A stretch of DNA of 64,000 bases from Scatosoma sp045576335 (GCA_045576335.1 JAZNGH010000042.1:1-64000), one strand, 5' to 3'; positions 8,254 through 17,758 are shown, counted from the first letter of the stretch. The notes: generated from the sequence alone by a model not told the origin. Translations and numbers: made by a program.

Positions 8254-9345
8254 TTACCCTTTCCTATTACCTGAACACTCCGTATATATAAAAACTTTTT
8301 CCGCGCGGCGCGTCGCCGCGCAAAGCACTTCGTACGAAATCGTACCCGCAACCGCCGCCGTTGCCGCCGCGTCCGTCATTACGGGAAGCTCCTGCCCGCG
8401 CAAAAGCTTGCCCTCGCGCACGCACGCGTCCATACATAAATTATTCGCGTTGCTTTCATAGCCGTCCGTTCCGTTTTCCGCCGTCCGCAAAAAACCGTCG
8501 GCGTAGCCTACCCGCAACACGGACAGCCGTCCGTCCGCAAACTCCGTTTTTTTCGGCGTTCCGTAGCCCGCGCCGCCAAAGCCGTATTTACGGCTGTTCA
8601 TAACGCGCGCGTATACGCACATTCCCTTTTTCAAGGACAATCCCTTCACCGTTTCCGCTGAAATATCCCTTGCGCCGTCGGGAAGATAGCCGTACAATCC
8701 GATACCGATACGCACGCCGTCGAAATAAAAATCTTTCCCAAGCAACGCGCCGTAGGTCGCCGATAAATGCGCTTTTATATCGGGATAATACCGCCGACAA
8801 ACGGCGAGCATTTTCAAAAACACCGAACGCTGTTCTTGCGCGCTTTCGCGCGTTTGCCCGTATAAATGCGAGTATACGCCCTCTACCTTGACGAACGGAT
8901 TTTGCAAAAGCCGTTTACAAACCTTGCCCAGCGTTTGCGCGTTCATACCGTAGCGATTCATTCCCGTATTGACTTTGAGATGTACCCGAACGGGCAAGCG
9001 AAGCGATTCCGCAACCCACGACACCGCACGTACCGCGGGGATATCCCCTACGGTGACGATAAACCCGTTTAACGCCGCCTCCTCAATTTCCTCTTTGCCA
9101 AGGGGCGGGGTGAGAATAAGGATATCCTTTCCGCAAGCCGCCACGCGAATTTCTTTCGCCTCCTCCAAAAGGGAAACGGCAAAGCTTTGCACGACGCTTT
9201 CTATCGCGTTGACGACCTCTTCCGCGCCGTGACCGTAGGCGTCCGCCTTGACCACCGCGCAAACGGGCGTTTGCGTTAAGCGGGAAAAGGCTCGTGCGTT
9301 GTCTTTTATATTCTTCAAATAAATCTTCGCTATAATTTTCCGCAT
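8254..9345 (-). CDS. alr: Alanine racemase
   Basis: PLP-dependent racemase that supplies D-alanine for peptidoglycan. The 363-residue protein has the PLP lysine Lys33 in AVVKADAYGHGAEE, the barrel motif KVNTGMNRYGM, the second catalytic tyrosine region GAGYGTPKKTEF, and the C-terminal beta domain starting around RVGYADGF. Length is close to the family norm. It lies 36 nt after the zinc-ribbon gene in the same direction. Confidence 0.95.
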   Translation of the reverse strand: MRKIIAKIYLKNIKDNARAFSRLTQTPVCAVVKADAYGHGAEEVVNAIESVVQSFAVSLLEEAKEIRVAACGKDILILTPPLGKEEIEEAALNGFIVTVGDIPAVRAVSWVAESLRLPVRVHLKVNTGMNRYGMNAQTLGKVCKRLLQNPFVKVEGVYSHLYGQTRESAQEQRSVFLKMLAVCRRYYPDIKAHLSATYGALLGKDFYFDGVRIGIGLYGYLPDGARDISAETVKGLSLKKGMCVYARVMNSRKYGFGGAGYGTPKKTEFADGRLSVLRVGYADGFLRTAENGTDGYESNANNLCMDACVREGKLLRGQELPVMTDAAATAAVAGTISYEVLCAATRRAEKVFIYTECSGNRKG

Positions 9346-9381
9346 TCTTTATCGTATGCGGAAGCAATGAAAAAGTTGCAG

Positions 9382-10077
9382 TTATTCCCCAAACACGATA
9401 CGGTGACACATATCACATTCTACGCCCGAAGCAAGCTTGCTCCTTGCCGCAATGGGGAATTCCATACTGCAAAACGGACATCTGCCCCCTGCTTCCTTGC
9501 CCACGACGGGAAAAATCTTTTCCTTGCGCTTGACCTGATATTTTCCGAGCATTTCAGGCGAAATATCCTTTGCAATTTTGGCAAGCTCCGCTTCAATGGC
9601 GGTTCTTTCGCCCTCTTTGGAGGCTTTCACCTCTTTGTATTTTTCCGCCGCTTCGCCGTACTGCTTCTGTGCGGAGATGACCTGCTTTTTCAGCTTTTGA
9701 TATTCCTCATCCGTCGCTTTGATGCCCGCAAACAGCGCGTTGATATCCGCCTTGATTTTTTTGAGCTGGTCGGCGATTTTCTGCACTTCCTTTTTATAGA
9801 ACGCAATATCTGCGCCGCCCTTAATCATCTCTTCCAGATTGTCAAACTCCTGCAAGGTCGTTTCCACTTGCGCGTACTTTTTCGCAAGCGCGTCCGCTTC
9901 CGCTTTGAGCGCGGTTGCTTTCACTTCCAACGAATCCAGCTTTTCAGGTGCGGTCTTTAAGAATTTTTGAAGCTTGACGTACTTCTTTCTCTCTTCGCTT
10001 TCCGAAAGCGCCTTTTCCAGCTCGTACAGCTTCGCATCCGCCGTTTGATAGTTCAAAATAGCTTGTAATTGTGACAT
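9382..10077 (-). CDS. Coiled-coil protein with C4-type zinc ribbon (CT398/YbiP-like)
   Basis: The 231-residue protein is a long helical coiled coil (about residues 5-165, rich in Lys, Glu and Ala) followed by a C-terminal zinc ribbon in which GGRCPFCSME and VECDMCHRIV supply four cysteines. This is the architecture of the C4-type zinc-ribbon family that usually sits next to the Nif3-like and TrmK genes, as here. Molecular role is unsettled; members have been linked to RNA or secretion-chaperone functions in other phyla. AGGAG precedes the start. Confidence 0.85.
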   Translation of the reverse strand: MSQLQAILNYQTADAKLYELEKALSESEERKKYVKLQKFLKTAPEKLDSLEVKATALKAEADALAKKYAQVETTLQEFDNLEEMIKGGADIAFYKKEVQKIADQLKKIKADINALFAGIKATDEEYQKLKKQVISAQKQYGEAAEKYKEVKASKEGERTAIEAELAKIAKDISPEMLGKYQVKRKEKIFPVVGKEAGGRCPFCSMEFPIAARSKLASGVECDMCHRIVFGE

Positions 10078-10092
10078 ATAAAACTCCTCCCG

Positions 10093-10932
10093 TCAAAGCA
10101 GGCTTTTATCCGTATGATACGCACACGGAACGCTTACCTGCCGACGCAATTTTTCATAATATTTTTCAAAGCCGTAATTTTCCGACGCGTAATGCGTCAA
10201 AACGATTACGGCAAGCCCCGATTCCTCCGCCAGCGTCAAAACGTGGTGCTTGAAATCGGAAGAAATCATAACCTGTGCGCCGCTCTGCACGGCAAATTCA
10301 ACGGCTTCCTCGTCCGCGCCGCTCCCGCAAAAGCTTGCCGCGCGTAAAATAGGTCTATCTGCCCCGTAAACGAGCACCCGCCCCGTCGAAAAAACCTTTT
10401 TCATACCCTCTGCAAGGGCGGAAAGGGTGGTCTTTTGGATATCGTATACCCGCCCGTAGCCGCCTACGCTTAACGGGTGCATAATGTGTTCAGCCTTTGC
10501 CCCGATTAGTCCAACCGAAGCCGCGCCGTCAAAGCCACCAAGCGCCGCTGAAAGCATAACGCCCTGCATCAAGCTCTCGTCAACCCCTCCTTCCGCGCAA
10601 TCGAGATTTAAGTGCATCGCAATCACGCTGATACCGTGGCTGATACATTTTATAAGCTTTTTTCCAATCGGCTGAAAATCCGTCGCGCGGATATCCCCGA
10701 TTTTGCCGTAAATGGCGGGGTGATGAATAACGATTAAATTAAAACCCTTTTCAATCGCGCAATCGATTGCCGCAAAGGATAAATCAAGGGAAAACAGCGC
10801 ACCCCTCACCTCTTCGCCCGTATCCACGAGAATACCGCTGTTATCGTATGCGCCGTATTTTTGGCAATATTCGTCGCTCAACGTCTTGGGTGCAAGCCCG
10901 TCGCAAAGCGCGTAAAACTCACTTAATTTCAC
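10093..10932 (-). CDS. Nif3-like dinuclear metal centre hexameric protein
   Basis: A 279-residue Nif3/YbgI family protein. The metal-binding features are LIVIHHPAIYG near residue 66 and a second set near the C terminus (VISSDFKHH and VLTHYASE). Members form hexamers with two metals per site; the biochemical role is not firmly known. The start is a GTG at 10932 inside the end of trmK, with GGAGT upstream. The order rpoD-trmK-Nif3-zinc ribbon is conserved in many Bacillota. Confidence 0.92.
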   Translation of the reverse strand: MKLSEFYALCDGLAPKTLSDEYCQKYGAYDNSGILVDTGEEVRGALFSLDLSFAAIDCAIEKGFNLIVIHHPAIYGKIGDIRATDFQPIGKKLIKCISHGISVIAMHLNLDCAEGGVDESLMQGVMLSAALGGFDGAASVGLIGAKAEHIMHPLSVGGYGRVYDIQKTTLSALAEGMKKVFSTGRVLVYGADRPILRAASFCGSGADEEAVEFAVQSGAQVMISSDFKHHVLTLAEESGLAVIVLTHYASENYGFEKYYEKLRRQVSVPCAYHTDKSLL

Positions 10933-11602
10933 CGCTCAATACTCCTTTTAACCGTTCCTTTCTTTCCGTTAAAGCCAAACGGCTCTCCTGCTGCAACGTG
11001 GGACAGGCAAGGTATTTATCCGTGTCCGCAAGCAGCTTTTTAGTGCGTTTTACGAACGCCTCGCCCATTTGCGTAAGGTTATCCCGTCCAAATTCGTATT
11101 CCGCATCCGTATACGCTTGCTTTTTTTCGTCTTCTTTGCGAAGCCTGCCTACGATTACCTCGTAAAACTTATTATCCGCAAAGGTATAATCGCGTTCGAT
11201 ATACCCGCCGTTTTCGAGAATATAACGGCGAAGCTTCTCCGCGTCGTGCATAGGCTGAAAGACGAAGCGTGCGGGCATAAAGCCGTACCTTTTATCCGAA
11301 AGTATGGACACGATTTCGCTGCCGCCCATACCGGCAATCAGTACCTGCTCGGTATCCTTGGGAACGCCGAAAAAACCGTCGCCAAGCACGCCTTTTGCCC
11401 TGCCCTCCACAACGAAGCGGGCAAGCAGTTTTTCCGCCTTTGCCAAGCTGCCGCGGCTCACGTCCGAAAAAATCAACCTATCGCATAGCTGATTTTCAAG
11501 CATATATTCGCTGCAATAGCCGTGATCGCACCCCACGTCCGCAAAGCTTTCCGAACGCACCAAAAGCGAGCACAGCGTATCTATCCGTTTTCCGTAGCGC
11601 AT
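10919..11602 (-). CDS. trmK: tRNA (adenine22-N1)-methyltransferase
   Basis: TrmK methylates A22 of bacterial tRNAs. The 227-residue protein begins RIDTLCSLLVRSESFADVG and shows the SAM loop ADVGCDHGYCSEYML, LIFSDVSRGSLAKAE and IAGMGGSEIVSIL, which distinguish this family. A helical C-terminal domain follows. Its ATG overlaps the rpoD stop by one base and its end overlaps the Nif3-like gene by 14 nt. Confidence 0.94.
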   Translation of the reverse strand: MRYGKRIDTLCSLLVRSESFADVGCDHGYCSEYMLENQLCDRLIFSDVSRGSLAKAEKLLARFVVEGRAKGVLGDGFFGVPKDTEQVLIAGMGGSEIVSILSDKRYGFMPARFVFQPMHDAEKLRRYILENGGYIERDYTFADNKFYEVIVGRLRKEDEKKQAYTDAEYEFGRDNLTQMGEAFVKRTKKLLADTDKYLACPTLQQESRLALTERKERLKGVLSGEIK

Positions 11603-12657
11603 TATTCCAAAAAGTCTTTGAGCTTTTTGCTACGCGAGGGGTGACGGAGCTTTCTCAACGCCTTGGCTTCGATTTGACGGATACGCTCACGCGTAACGTT
11701 GAACTCTCTGCCCACCTCTTCCAGCGTTCTGGGCTTGCCGTCGTCGATACCGTAGCGCAAGCGAAGCACCTTTTCCTCTCTCGGGGTAAGCGTGTCGAGT
11801 ACGCCAAGGAGCTGTTCTTTGAGCATGGTAAACGCCACGGAATCGCTGGGCGTCGTCGTCTTTTCGTCCTCGATAAAATCGCCGAGATGGCTGTCCTCTT
11901 CCTCGCCTATCGGCGTTTCCAACGATACGGGGTCTTGCGCGATTTTCAAAATTTCGTGGACGCGGTCCTCGGTAACGCCCATTTTTTCCGCAATCTCTTC
12001 CGCCGTCGGCTCTCTGCCAAGCTCTTGCAACAAAAGACGCTGTACGCGGGTAAGCTTATTGATGGTTTCCACCATGTGCACGGGAATACGAATGGTACGC
12101 GCTTGGTCGGCGATCGCACGCGTGATCGATTGACGAATCCACCAGGTTGCGTACGTGGAAAATTTGAAGCCCTTTTGATAGTCGAACTTCTCCACGGCTT
12201 TCATAAGCCCGAGGTTGCCCTCTTGAATGAGGTCGAGGAACAGCATACCGCGCCCCACGTAGCGTTTGGCAATGGATACGACGAGTCGAAGGTTTGCCTC
12301 CGAAAGACGTTTTTTCGCCGCTTCGTCATCCTCCTGCATACGGCGCGCCAAATCCACCTCCTCGTCCGCGGAAAGCAGCGGCACGCGACCGATGTCTTTG
12401 AGGTACATTTTTACGGGGTCGTCCAAGCCGATATCGGACAGAGCCTGTTCGAAAAGCTCCCTATCTCTTTGGTCCTCGTCCACGATTTGAATACCCGCTT
12501 CGCCAAGCGATTTATACACGAAATCGATTTGGTTTGCGTTCGTGTCGAACTTCTCCATAATATCGCAAAGCTGGTTGGTCGTAATGCTGCCCTTTTTCCC
12601 GTACGCGGCAACGATACCGTCGAGAATTTCTTTGAGTTTTTGTTCGGATATATTCAC
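11602..12657 (-). CDS. rpoD: RNA polymerase sigma factor RpoD (SigA)
   Basis: The primary sigma factor. At 351 residues it has a short region 1.1 (about 1-65), region 1.2 (DPVKMYLKDIGRVPLL), regions 2.1-2.4 (FLDLIQEGNLGLMKAVEKFD, FSTYATWWIRQSITRAI), region 3, and region 4.2 (VTRERIRQIEAKALRKLRHP). It starts with GTG and has GGAGG upstream. Position between dnaG and trmK is the classical macromolecular-synthesis operon. The many consensus-like TTGACA/TATAAT promoters in this window are presumably its targets. Confidence 0.98.
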   Translation of the reverse strand: MNISEQKLKEILDGIVAAYGKKGSITTNQLCDIMEKFDTNANQIDFVYKSLGEAGIQIVDEDQRDRELFEQALSDIGLDDPVKMYLKDIGRVPLLSADEEVDLARRMQEDDEAAKKRLSEANLRLVVSIAKRYVGRGMLFLDLIQEGNLGLMKAVEKFDYQKGFKFSTYATWWIRQSITRAIADQARTIRIPVHMVETINKLTRVQRLLLQELGREPTAEEIAEKMGVTEDRVHEILKIAQDPVSLETPIGEEEDSHLGDFIEDEKTTTPSDSVAFTMLKEQLLGVLDTLTPREEKVLRLRYGIDDGKPRTLEEVGREFNVTRERIRQIEAKALRKLRHPSRSKKLKDFLE

Positions 12658-12702
12658 CCTTTTTATCCTCCGTTTATATAAAAGACTTTTTTGTCTTTTC
12701 CT

Positions 12703-14487
12703 TTATTTTCTTTTCCTTTTTTGCATTAGCTCTACGAGCCTTTTGGCAATATCCTTGCGTTTTTCCTCTTCCGTTTCCGCGGCATATTGCATATTGAGCG
12801 CGTTAATCTCCCGTTCAATCTGCTCACGCTCTAACGTTTTCACGCTGTCCAAGAAAAACCGCTCGGCAATCTCACCCGAAAGCTTGTCCCCGAAATTGAG
12901 GTCGAGCACGGCGTTAAATTCCACGCTCTCTTCCTGCAAAATCTCAAACAGCTCACTGGGGCGTATCCGCTCTCCCTTTTGCTCGCAATTGACGATATAT
13001 TGTGCAATCACGATATGCGTTTCGTCCGTAAGGGCGAGCGTTTGCAAATCGTAATCCTTGGCATACGGCGCGGAAAACAGCTTCGCCGCCAAAATAAAGC
13101 GTATCGCCTTTACCCACTTGTCGGCATTTCCCGCCGTTTCGGAAATGCGTTCCTTGGGAATGGTCGGCTCTGTCTTTTCCTTTGCGGTGTTTTGCAAATC
13201 GCGCTCCAAGGCGTGATAGGATATTCCCGTCTTGTCCCGAAGCTTTTTCAAAAGCTCTTCCTTGACCGACTCGCTTTCCGCCGCACCTATCACCTGCAAC
13301 GCTTCCGTCACGAAGCGGCGTTTTTCTTCCGTTCGCGAAAGGTCGAATTTGCGCTCCAACGAATGTATCTTATAATCGACGAGCGGCATTGCCGCGTCCA
13401 AGCATTTTTGGTATTCCGCCGCACCCCTTTTCACCACGTCGTCGGGGTCAAGCCCGTCGGGCATAGGCACGACGCGGACGTTAAGCTTCTCGTCTTTGAG
13501 AATTTCCAAGCCCCGAAGGTCGGCGTTTTGCCCCGCGAAATCCCCGTCGTAGCTAATCAATACGTTGTCCGAATAGCGTTTGACGAGCCGCGCCTGCTCG
13601 GTGGTGAGCGAAGTGCCCATAGAAGCCACTACGTTTTCAAAGCCGCCTTGGAACAGGGAAATGGTGTCCATATACCCTTCTACCATAATGACCTCTTTTA
13701 TCGGCTGCTTGCGTTTAAGCTTTTTCAAGAGATTGATATTATACAGCGTTTTGCGTTTGTTGAACAACAAGGTTTCACGCGTGTTTTTATACTTGGCAAA
13801 ATCGGATTTTTCCAAAAGTCTGCCGCCGAACGCCACCACCTCGTCGAACGCGTTGATGATGGGAAATATCAGCCGTCCCGCTTCGAAATCGACAAGCTTG
13901 CCGTTTTTCGCTTCCCCAACCGCGCCGCTGTCCAAAAGGTCCTGCCGCGAATAGCCCTTTCCCGCCAAATAGTCGGGCAAGGAAAAGAAATCGAGCGACG
14001 CGCCCAAGCCGAATTTTTTGACCGTCGTGGGCGATAAACCGCGGTTTTTGATATAGGTCAAATGCGCTTCCGCACGCTTGTCCCCGCTGTAAAGGTTAGA
14101 AAGATAAAAGCGGGCACAATCGAGCATAATCGCCGCCATGGTATCCCGTTTTTTCTTCATTTGCGCGGCTTGCTCGGTGTCGAAATTCGTTTCGGGCACA
14201 GCCATTTTCGCGCGCGCGGCTAAAATTCGCACAGCGCCCATAAAATCGGTGGATTCGATTTCTTGCACGAAGCGGACGACGTCGCCCGATACGCCGCAAC
14301 CAAAACAATGATAAAATTGCTCCGCCTGATTGACGGCAAACGAGGGCGTGCGCTCGTGATGAAAGGGACAGCACGCCCAATGCGTGTTGCCCTTTCTGTC
14401 CAGCGCAAGATAGCCGCCGATCACCTCGACGATATCGTTTTTTTGTTTGAGCTCCTGCATAAAGCGAGGATCAAACCCCTTGCTCAC
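12703..14487 (-). CDS. dnaG: DNA primase
   Basis: Synthesises RNA primers at the fork. The 594-residue protein has the CHC2 zinc finger (Cys40, His43, Cys61, Cys64 around ACCPFHHERTPSF and YHCFGCGVSGD), the catalytic core with TOPRIM motif VMVEGYMD and SYDGDFAGQ, and a C-terminal helicase-binding part from about 420. It begins with GTG, overlapping the dgt stop as GTGA, and is 45 nt before rpoD. Confidence 0.97.
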   Translation of the reverse strand: MSKGFDPRFMQELKQKNDIVEVIGGYLALDRKGNTHWACCPFHHERTPSFAVNQAEQFYHCFGCGVSGDVVRFVQEIESTDFMGAVRILAARAKMAVPETNFDTEQAAQMKKKRDTMAAIMLDCARFYLSNLYSGDKRAEAHLTYIKNRGLSPTTVKKFGLGASLDFFSLPDYLAGKGYSRQDLLDSGAVGEAKNGKLVDFEAGRLIFPIINAFDEVVAFGGRLLEKSDFAKYKNTRETLLFNKRKTLYNINLLKKLKRKQPIKEVIMVEGYMDTISLFQGGFENVVASMGTSLTTEQARLVKRYSDNVLISYDGDFAGQNADLRGLEILKDEKLNVRVVPMPDGLDPDDVVKRGAAEYQKCLDAAMPLVDYKIHSLERKFDLSRTEEKRRFVTEALQVIGAAESESVKEELLKKLRDKTGISYHALERDLQNTAKEKTEPTIPKERISETAGNADKWVKAIRFILAAKLFSAPYAKDYDLQTLALTDETHIVIAQYIVNCEQKGERIRPSELFEILQEESVEFNAVLDLNFGDKLSGEIAERFFLDSVKTLEREQIEREINALNMQYAAETEEEKRKDIAKRLVELMQKRKRK

Positions 14488-15518
14488 GAATCCGTTCCTC
14501 CGATTGAAAAGGTAGTAGGTATAAAAAGATTTTCAAATACGCCTATGGCGTAACGGTCGGTCATACCCGATAAATAATCGCATACCACCCGTTCCTTGCC
14601 GTCTTTTTCCAAAAGCCGCAAATACGGCTTGGGCAGTTTGTCTACGTGGTGCATAAAATACTCGAAAAGCTGGGTCAGCATACGCTCCGAACGCTCTTGA
14701 ATGGATTTGTTCGCCAACTCGTACACCCTTTCGAACATAAACGCGCGAAGCTCGTTAATCGCGCCCATCATCTCGTCCGACATTCGTACGAACGGTTGAT
14801 TATAGGAGCATTGATAGATGTCCGTGATCGCGGTGTTGATACGCGTTTTCGTTTGATTTCCAAGGAGCTTTACCGCGCTTTGGGGCAAATCGCGCTCCTG
14901 CAATATCCCCGCGCGTATCGCGTCCTCTATGTCGTGATTGATATATGCGATACGGTCCGCCAAGGACACCGCTTCGCCCTCCAAGGTCGAGGGCTTGCCC
15001 GTGCTCTTGTGCTGTAAGATCCCGTCGCGGACCTCCACGGTCAAATTCAAGCCCCGCCCCTCTTTTTCAATGCAATCGACCACGCGGAGGGATTGCTCGT
15101 TGTGGAAAAAACCGCCCGTTGCGAGCTTGGCAAGCACCCTTTCTCCCACGTGCCCGAACGGCGTATGCCCCAAATCGTGTCCAAGCGCAATCGCCTCGGC
15201 AAGATCCTCGTTGAGCGCGAGGGAACGGGCAATGGAGCGGGCGATTTGCGACACGTCCAGCGTGTGCGTTAAACGCGTGATGTAATGGTCGCCTTGCGGT
15301 GCGAAAAAAACTTGCGTTTTATTTTTCAAGCGTTTGAAGGAGTTGCTGTAAATGATACGGTCTCTATCGCGTTGAAAGTCGGTGCGAAAATCACAGCTTT
15401 TTTCCTTACGCGCCCTGCCCCCCGTTTGCGAGGATTTTTTCGCGTACGGCGAAAAAAAGCTTTCTTCTTGCACGCATACGCGCTCGCGTACGCAAGCATA
15501 GCTTTTCCGTTCGTCCAT
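14484..15518 (-). CDS. dgt: Deoxyguanosinetriphosphate triphosphohydrolase-like protein (HD family)
   Basis: An HD-domain dNTP triphosphohydrolase. Motifs are SFKRLKNKTQVF, the first metal histidine in RLTHTLDVSQIARSIA, LGHDLGHTPFGHVGE, and DLADRIAYINHDIEDA-like SLADRIAYINHDIED. I chose the ATG at 15518 (344 residues) because AAGGGGG lies seven bases upstream; a frame opening at 15641 would add 41 residues translated from a tandem repeat. In Bacillota this gene often precedes dnaG, as here. Cellular role in dNTP control is inferred from the family. Confidence 0.92.
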   Translation of the reverse strand: MDERKSYACVRERVCVQEESFFSPYAKKSSQTGGRARKEKSCDFRTDFQRDRDRIIYSNSFKRLKNKTQVFFAPQGDHYITRLTHTLDVSQIARSIARSLALNEDLAEAIALGHDLGHTPFGHVGERVLAKLATGGFFHNEQSLRVVDCIEKEGRGLNLTVEVRDGILQHKSTGKPSTLEGEAVSLADRIAYINHDIEDAIRAGILQERDLPQSAVKLLGNQTKTRINTAITDIYQCSYNQPFVRMSDEMMGAINELRAFMFERVYELANKSIQERSERMLTQLFEYFMHHVDKLPKPYLRLLEKDGKERVVCDYLSGMTDRYAIGVFENLFIPTTFSIGGTDS

Positions 15519-15538
15519 AGCATACCCCCTTGTGTTTG

Positions 15539-15580
15539 TGTATCGCCCCACTTTGAGCGTGTATCGCCCTTCTTTGAGCC
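15539..15580. repeat. Two tandem 21-bp direct repeats upstream of dgt
   Basis: Two adjacent 21-bp units, 15539-15559 and 15560-15580, share TGTATCGCCC and CTTTGAGC and differ at only three or so positions. They lie 21-62 bases before the chosen dgt start, in the leader of the dgt-dnaG-rpoD operon. They could be a regulator site or a simple tandem duplication. Confidence 0.7.
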
Positions 15581-15720
15581 ACGCGAAGTAAAACGCCGTG
15601 CTATACGTCGTTTTACAGCTCTCATATAATATATTCGACAAAAAAGCCCGTTTCCCTTTTTTTCTATGAAAAAAACTTGAAAATTTTTGATTTTTTCAAA
15701 AAATTCGGTTACAACAAAGG

Positions 15721-15742
15721 GAGGGCGTTCGTCAACGCCCTC
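15721..15742 (-). terminator. Probable intrinsic terminator after the acyltransferase gene
   Basis: A perfect 9-bp GC-rich stem (GAGGGCGTT / AACGCCCTC) with a 4-base loop lies 38 nt past the acyltransferase stop. On the minus strand it is followed by CCTTTGTTG and, further on, a run of six T, so the tail is imperfect. Confidence 0.6.
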
Positions 15743-15779
15743 GCATTTCCAAATATTTTATACCCCGTAAAAGGTATTT

Positions 15780-16607
15780 TCAAACTTGTCTGCCGTAGAT
15801 TTCTTCATATTTTGCGACACAAAGCTTATACGCCTCGTCCCGCATTTTTTCCGCACCCGCCTTTTCTCCAAGCGATAAATCGGGATAAATAGGCGAAAGT
15901 ACGTGCAGAGTATGCCGTTGCAGGGGATAACCGTGCTCGTCCGTTTTGTCCCCGTCGTCTTGCATTGTGATAAAGGTTGGCACAACGGGTACGCCCGCGC
16001 GATAGGCGAGCTTGAAACCGCCCACCTTAAAGGGGCGAGGCTTGCGGTAATTCCACCACATTTCCTGCTCGGGGTATACGAGCACGCTTTCCCCGCGTTT
16101 CAAAAGCGTATTGACGGCAGAAAAAAAGTTCATCATCGTACGGCGGTTGGACGAAAGCGGCAACGTGTCGCAATGGCGCATCAACAAAGCGTACAAGCCC
16201 TTAAAGCCCGTGTAATTGCCCTCGCGTATGATTTTGTAGAGATATTTTCGCGGCAGATATTTGCGCAAGCAATGAAACACGATATAGTTATCGCTCGGCG
16301 AAAAATGGTTGCAGGTGACGATTGCACCGTTTTGGAGTGCGGCGAGATTTTCCGTACCCTCTACTCCCTCTATCACCAACTTCCCCGTTTTGATAAGCCC
16401 TAAAAAATATCGATCCCCTACGAAATTTGCAATTTTCCTTTTGAGTTTGCTCGATTGCTTTTCACAAAGATAATCGACCTTATCGGGCGTAAGCTCCTTG
16501 GCGGGCGGGTCTATCTCTACGCAAGCGTCGAATATACCCTTTTTCTCATTCTCTTCAATCCGTTGCAGCACCGACCGCCGCTCTGCCGAAACCTTCGATA
16601 AATCCAT
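15780..16607 (-). CDS. PlsC-like 1-acyl-glycerol-3-phosphate acyltransferase family protein
   Basis: The 275-residue protein has the acyltransferase block I HX4D motif in VTCNHFSPSDNYIV near residue 99, a block II-like GFKGLYALL, and a block III variant VYPEQEMWW in place of the usual FPEG. Block IV is seen in GVPVVPTF. There is no clear membrane segment. It probably transfers acyl chains to a glycerolipid. The start overlaps the end of the GT8 gene by 53 nt, with GAGGTGGG upstream. The pairing with a GT8 enzyme suggests glycolipid or envelope work, which is inference. Confidence 0.85.
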   Translation of the reverse strand: MDLSKVSAERRSVLQRIEENEKKGIFDACVEIDPPAKELTPDKVDYLCEKQSSKLKRKIANFVGDRYFLGLIKTGKLVIEGVEGTENLAALQNGAIVTCNHFSPSDNYIVFHCLRKYLPRKYLYKIIREGNYTGFKGLYALLMRHCDTLPLSSNRRTMMNFFSAVNTLLKRGESVLVYPEQEMWWNYRKPRPFKVGGFKLAYRAGVPVVPTFITMQDDGDKTDEHGYPLQRHTLHVLSPIYPDLSLGEKAGAEKMRDEAYKLCVAKYEEIYGRQV

Positions 16608-17595
16608 ACCTGCCCACCTCGTTTTGTGTTTTTTTCGCCTTTTCTACGGCACTTTTTTGCATAGTTTTGAGATAGTTAGACGGGCTATCCGCCTCCGCTT
16701 TTGCGAGCGCAAGAAGCCGCTCTCCGTCCGCTTGGTCGCGTAACGCCATTTGCGGTGTAAACGCCGCTTTCTTCGCCGCTATCAAATGATAAAAGGGCGT
16801 TTGCTTGGCGTATGCCCAAAAATGCTCTTCGTATAAAACCCCGTCGTAATGCCAAGGCTTCAACGAAAGGTTGTAATGTATGAGCTTAGGCGGCAATGTG
16901 CGTTCGCTACCGCTAGGCATTGCATTCCACTCCCCGCCGTAATAATACGTTTTGTCCTTGCAAATCAAATTCAAGCAATCTTGGTCGGGTGCAACGGTGA
17001 ACTCGTAGCTTTTCAAAATGAAATAAAAGGCGTTGTAAAAGCGTATGGAACGAAGTTTTTTCAAATTGAGCGTAATCACGCCCGAATTGAAATAATTTTG
17101 CGGCTCTATCCCCAACGCCTTGCTCGTATACTCGCAAAAAGCGGGCACGGCGGCAACCGCCTGATCGGCTACCGCGCCGATATAGCTATCCTTGATATCG
17201 ATTGCAAACAGCTCGGCGATATCCTCGCAAAGTACCGTGTCACAATCGAGATAAATGGCTTTATCATAGCAAGGGAACAGCTCGGGAATGAACAGGCGGA
17301 AATAAATCGCGCTCGTGTAATAGTCCCTGCAACGCATAACGCTTTGTATTTGCGCCGCCTTTTTGGTAATATTCACAAATCGCACGGAAAGGTTAGGCGT
17401 AGCCATTTTTTTGATAGCCTTGGCGTTTTCCCCAAGCGTCCCCGTGTACAAAACGTGTATTTTATATTTGTTTTTCGTGCTTGCGTGCGCCTTCAAGGAC
17501 GCCAGTGTTACCGCCAAAAACGGCATATAATTTTCATCTGCCGCAAAAAACACGGGAACGGTAAAGCCTTTATTTTTAATCGTTTTCTCTTTCAT
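16555..17595 (-). CDS. Glycosyltransferase family 8 protein
   Basis: The 346-residue protein is a GT-A fold retaining glycosyltransferase of the LgtC/GT8 type. It begins with FFAADENYMPFLAVTLASL, has YFRLFIPELFP, the metal-binding DXD in IYLDCDTVLCED, YFNSGVITLNLKKLR, PDQDCLN, and the C-terminal metal histidine in LIHYNLSLKPWHY. Sugar donor and acceptor are unknown; LPS is unlikely in this cell type, so a glycolipid or teichoic-type acceptor is more plausible. Its last 53 nt overlap the acyltransferase gene. Confidence 0.92.
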   Translation of the reverse strand: MKEKTIKNKGFTVPVFFAADENYMPFLAVTLASLKAHASTKNKYKIHVLYTGTLGENAKAIKKMATPNLSVRFVNITKKAAQIQSVMRCRDYYTSAIYFRLFIPELFPCYDKAIYLDCDTVLCEDIAELFAIDIKDSYIGAVADQAVAAVPAFCEYTSKALGIEPQNYFNSGVITLNLKKLRSIRFYNAFYFILKSYEFTVAPDQDCLNLICKDKTYYYGGEWNAMPSGSERTLPPKLIHYNLSLKPWHYDGVLYEEHFWAYAKQTPFYHLIAAKKAAFTPQMALRDQADGERLLALAKAEADSPSNYLKTMQKSAVEKAKKTQNEVGRYGFIEGFGRAAVGAATD

Positions 17596-17758
17596 TTTTA
17601 TAATTTCCTTTTCATTTTTTCAAGGCGGCTTTTTGCCCGCCTCTCTTATAGTTTAGGACATTTTTCCAAAAAAGAAAACCTATTTTTCGCTTCTTTCATT
17701 CTACCCGTTTTTTTGCCTCTCCACTCCATCAAAAACACATTCTACCGACACAAAAAAA

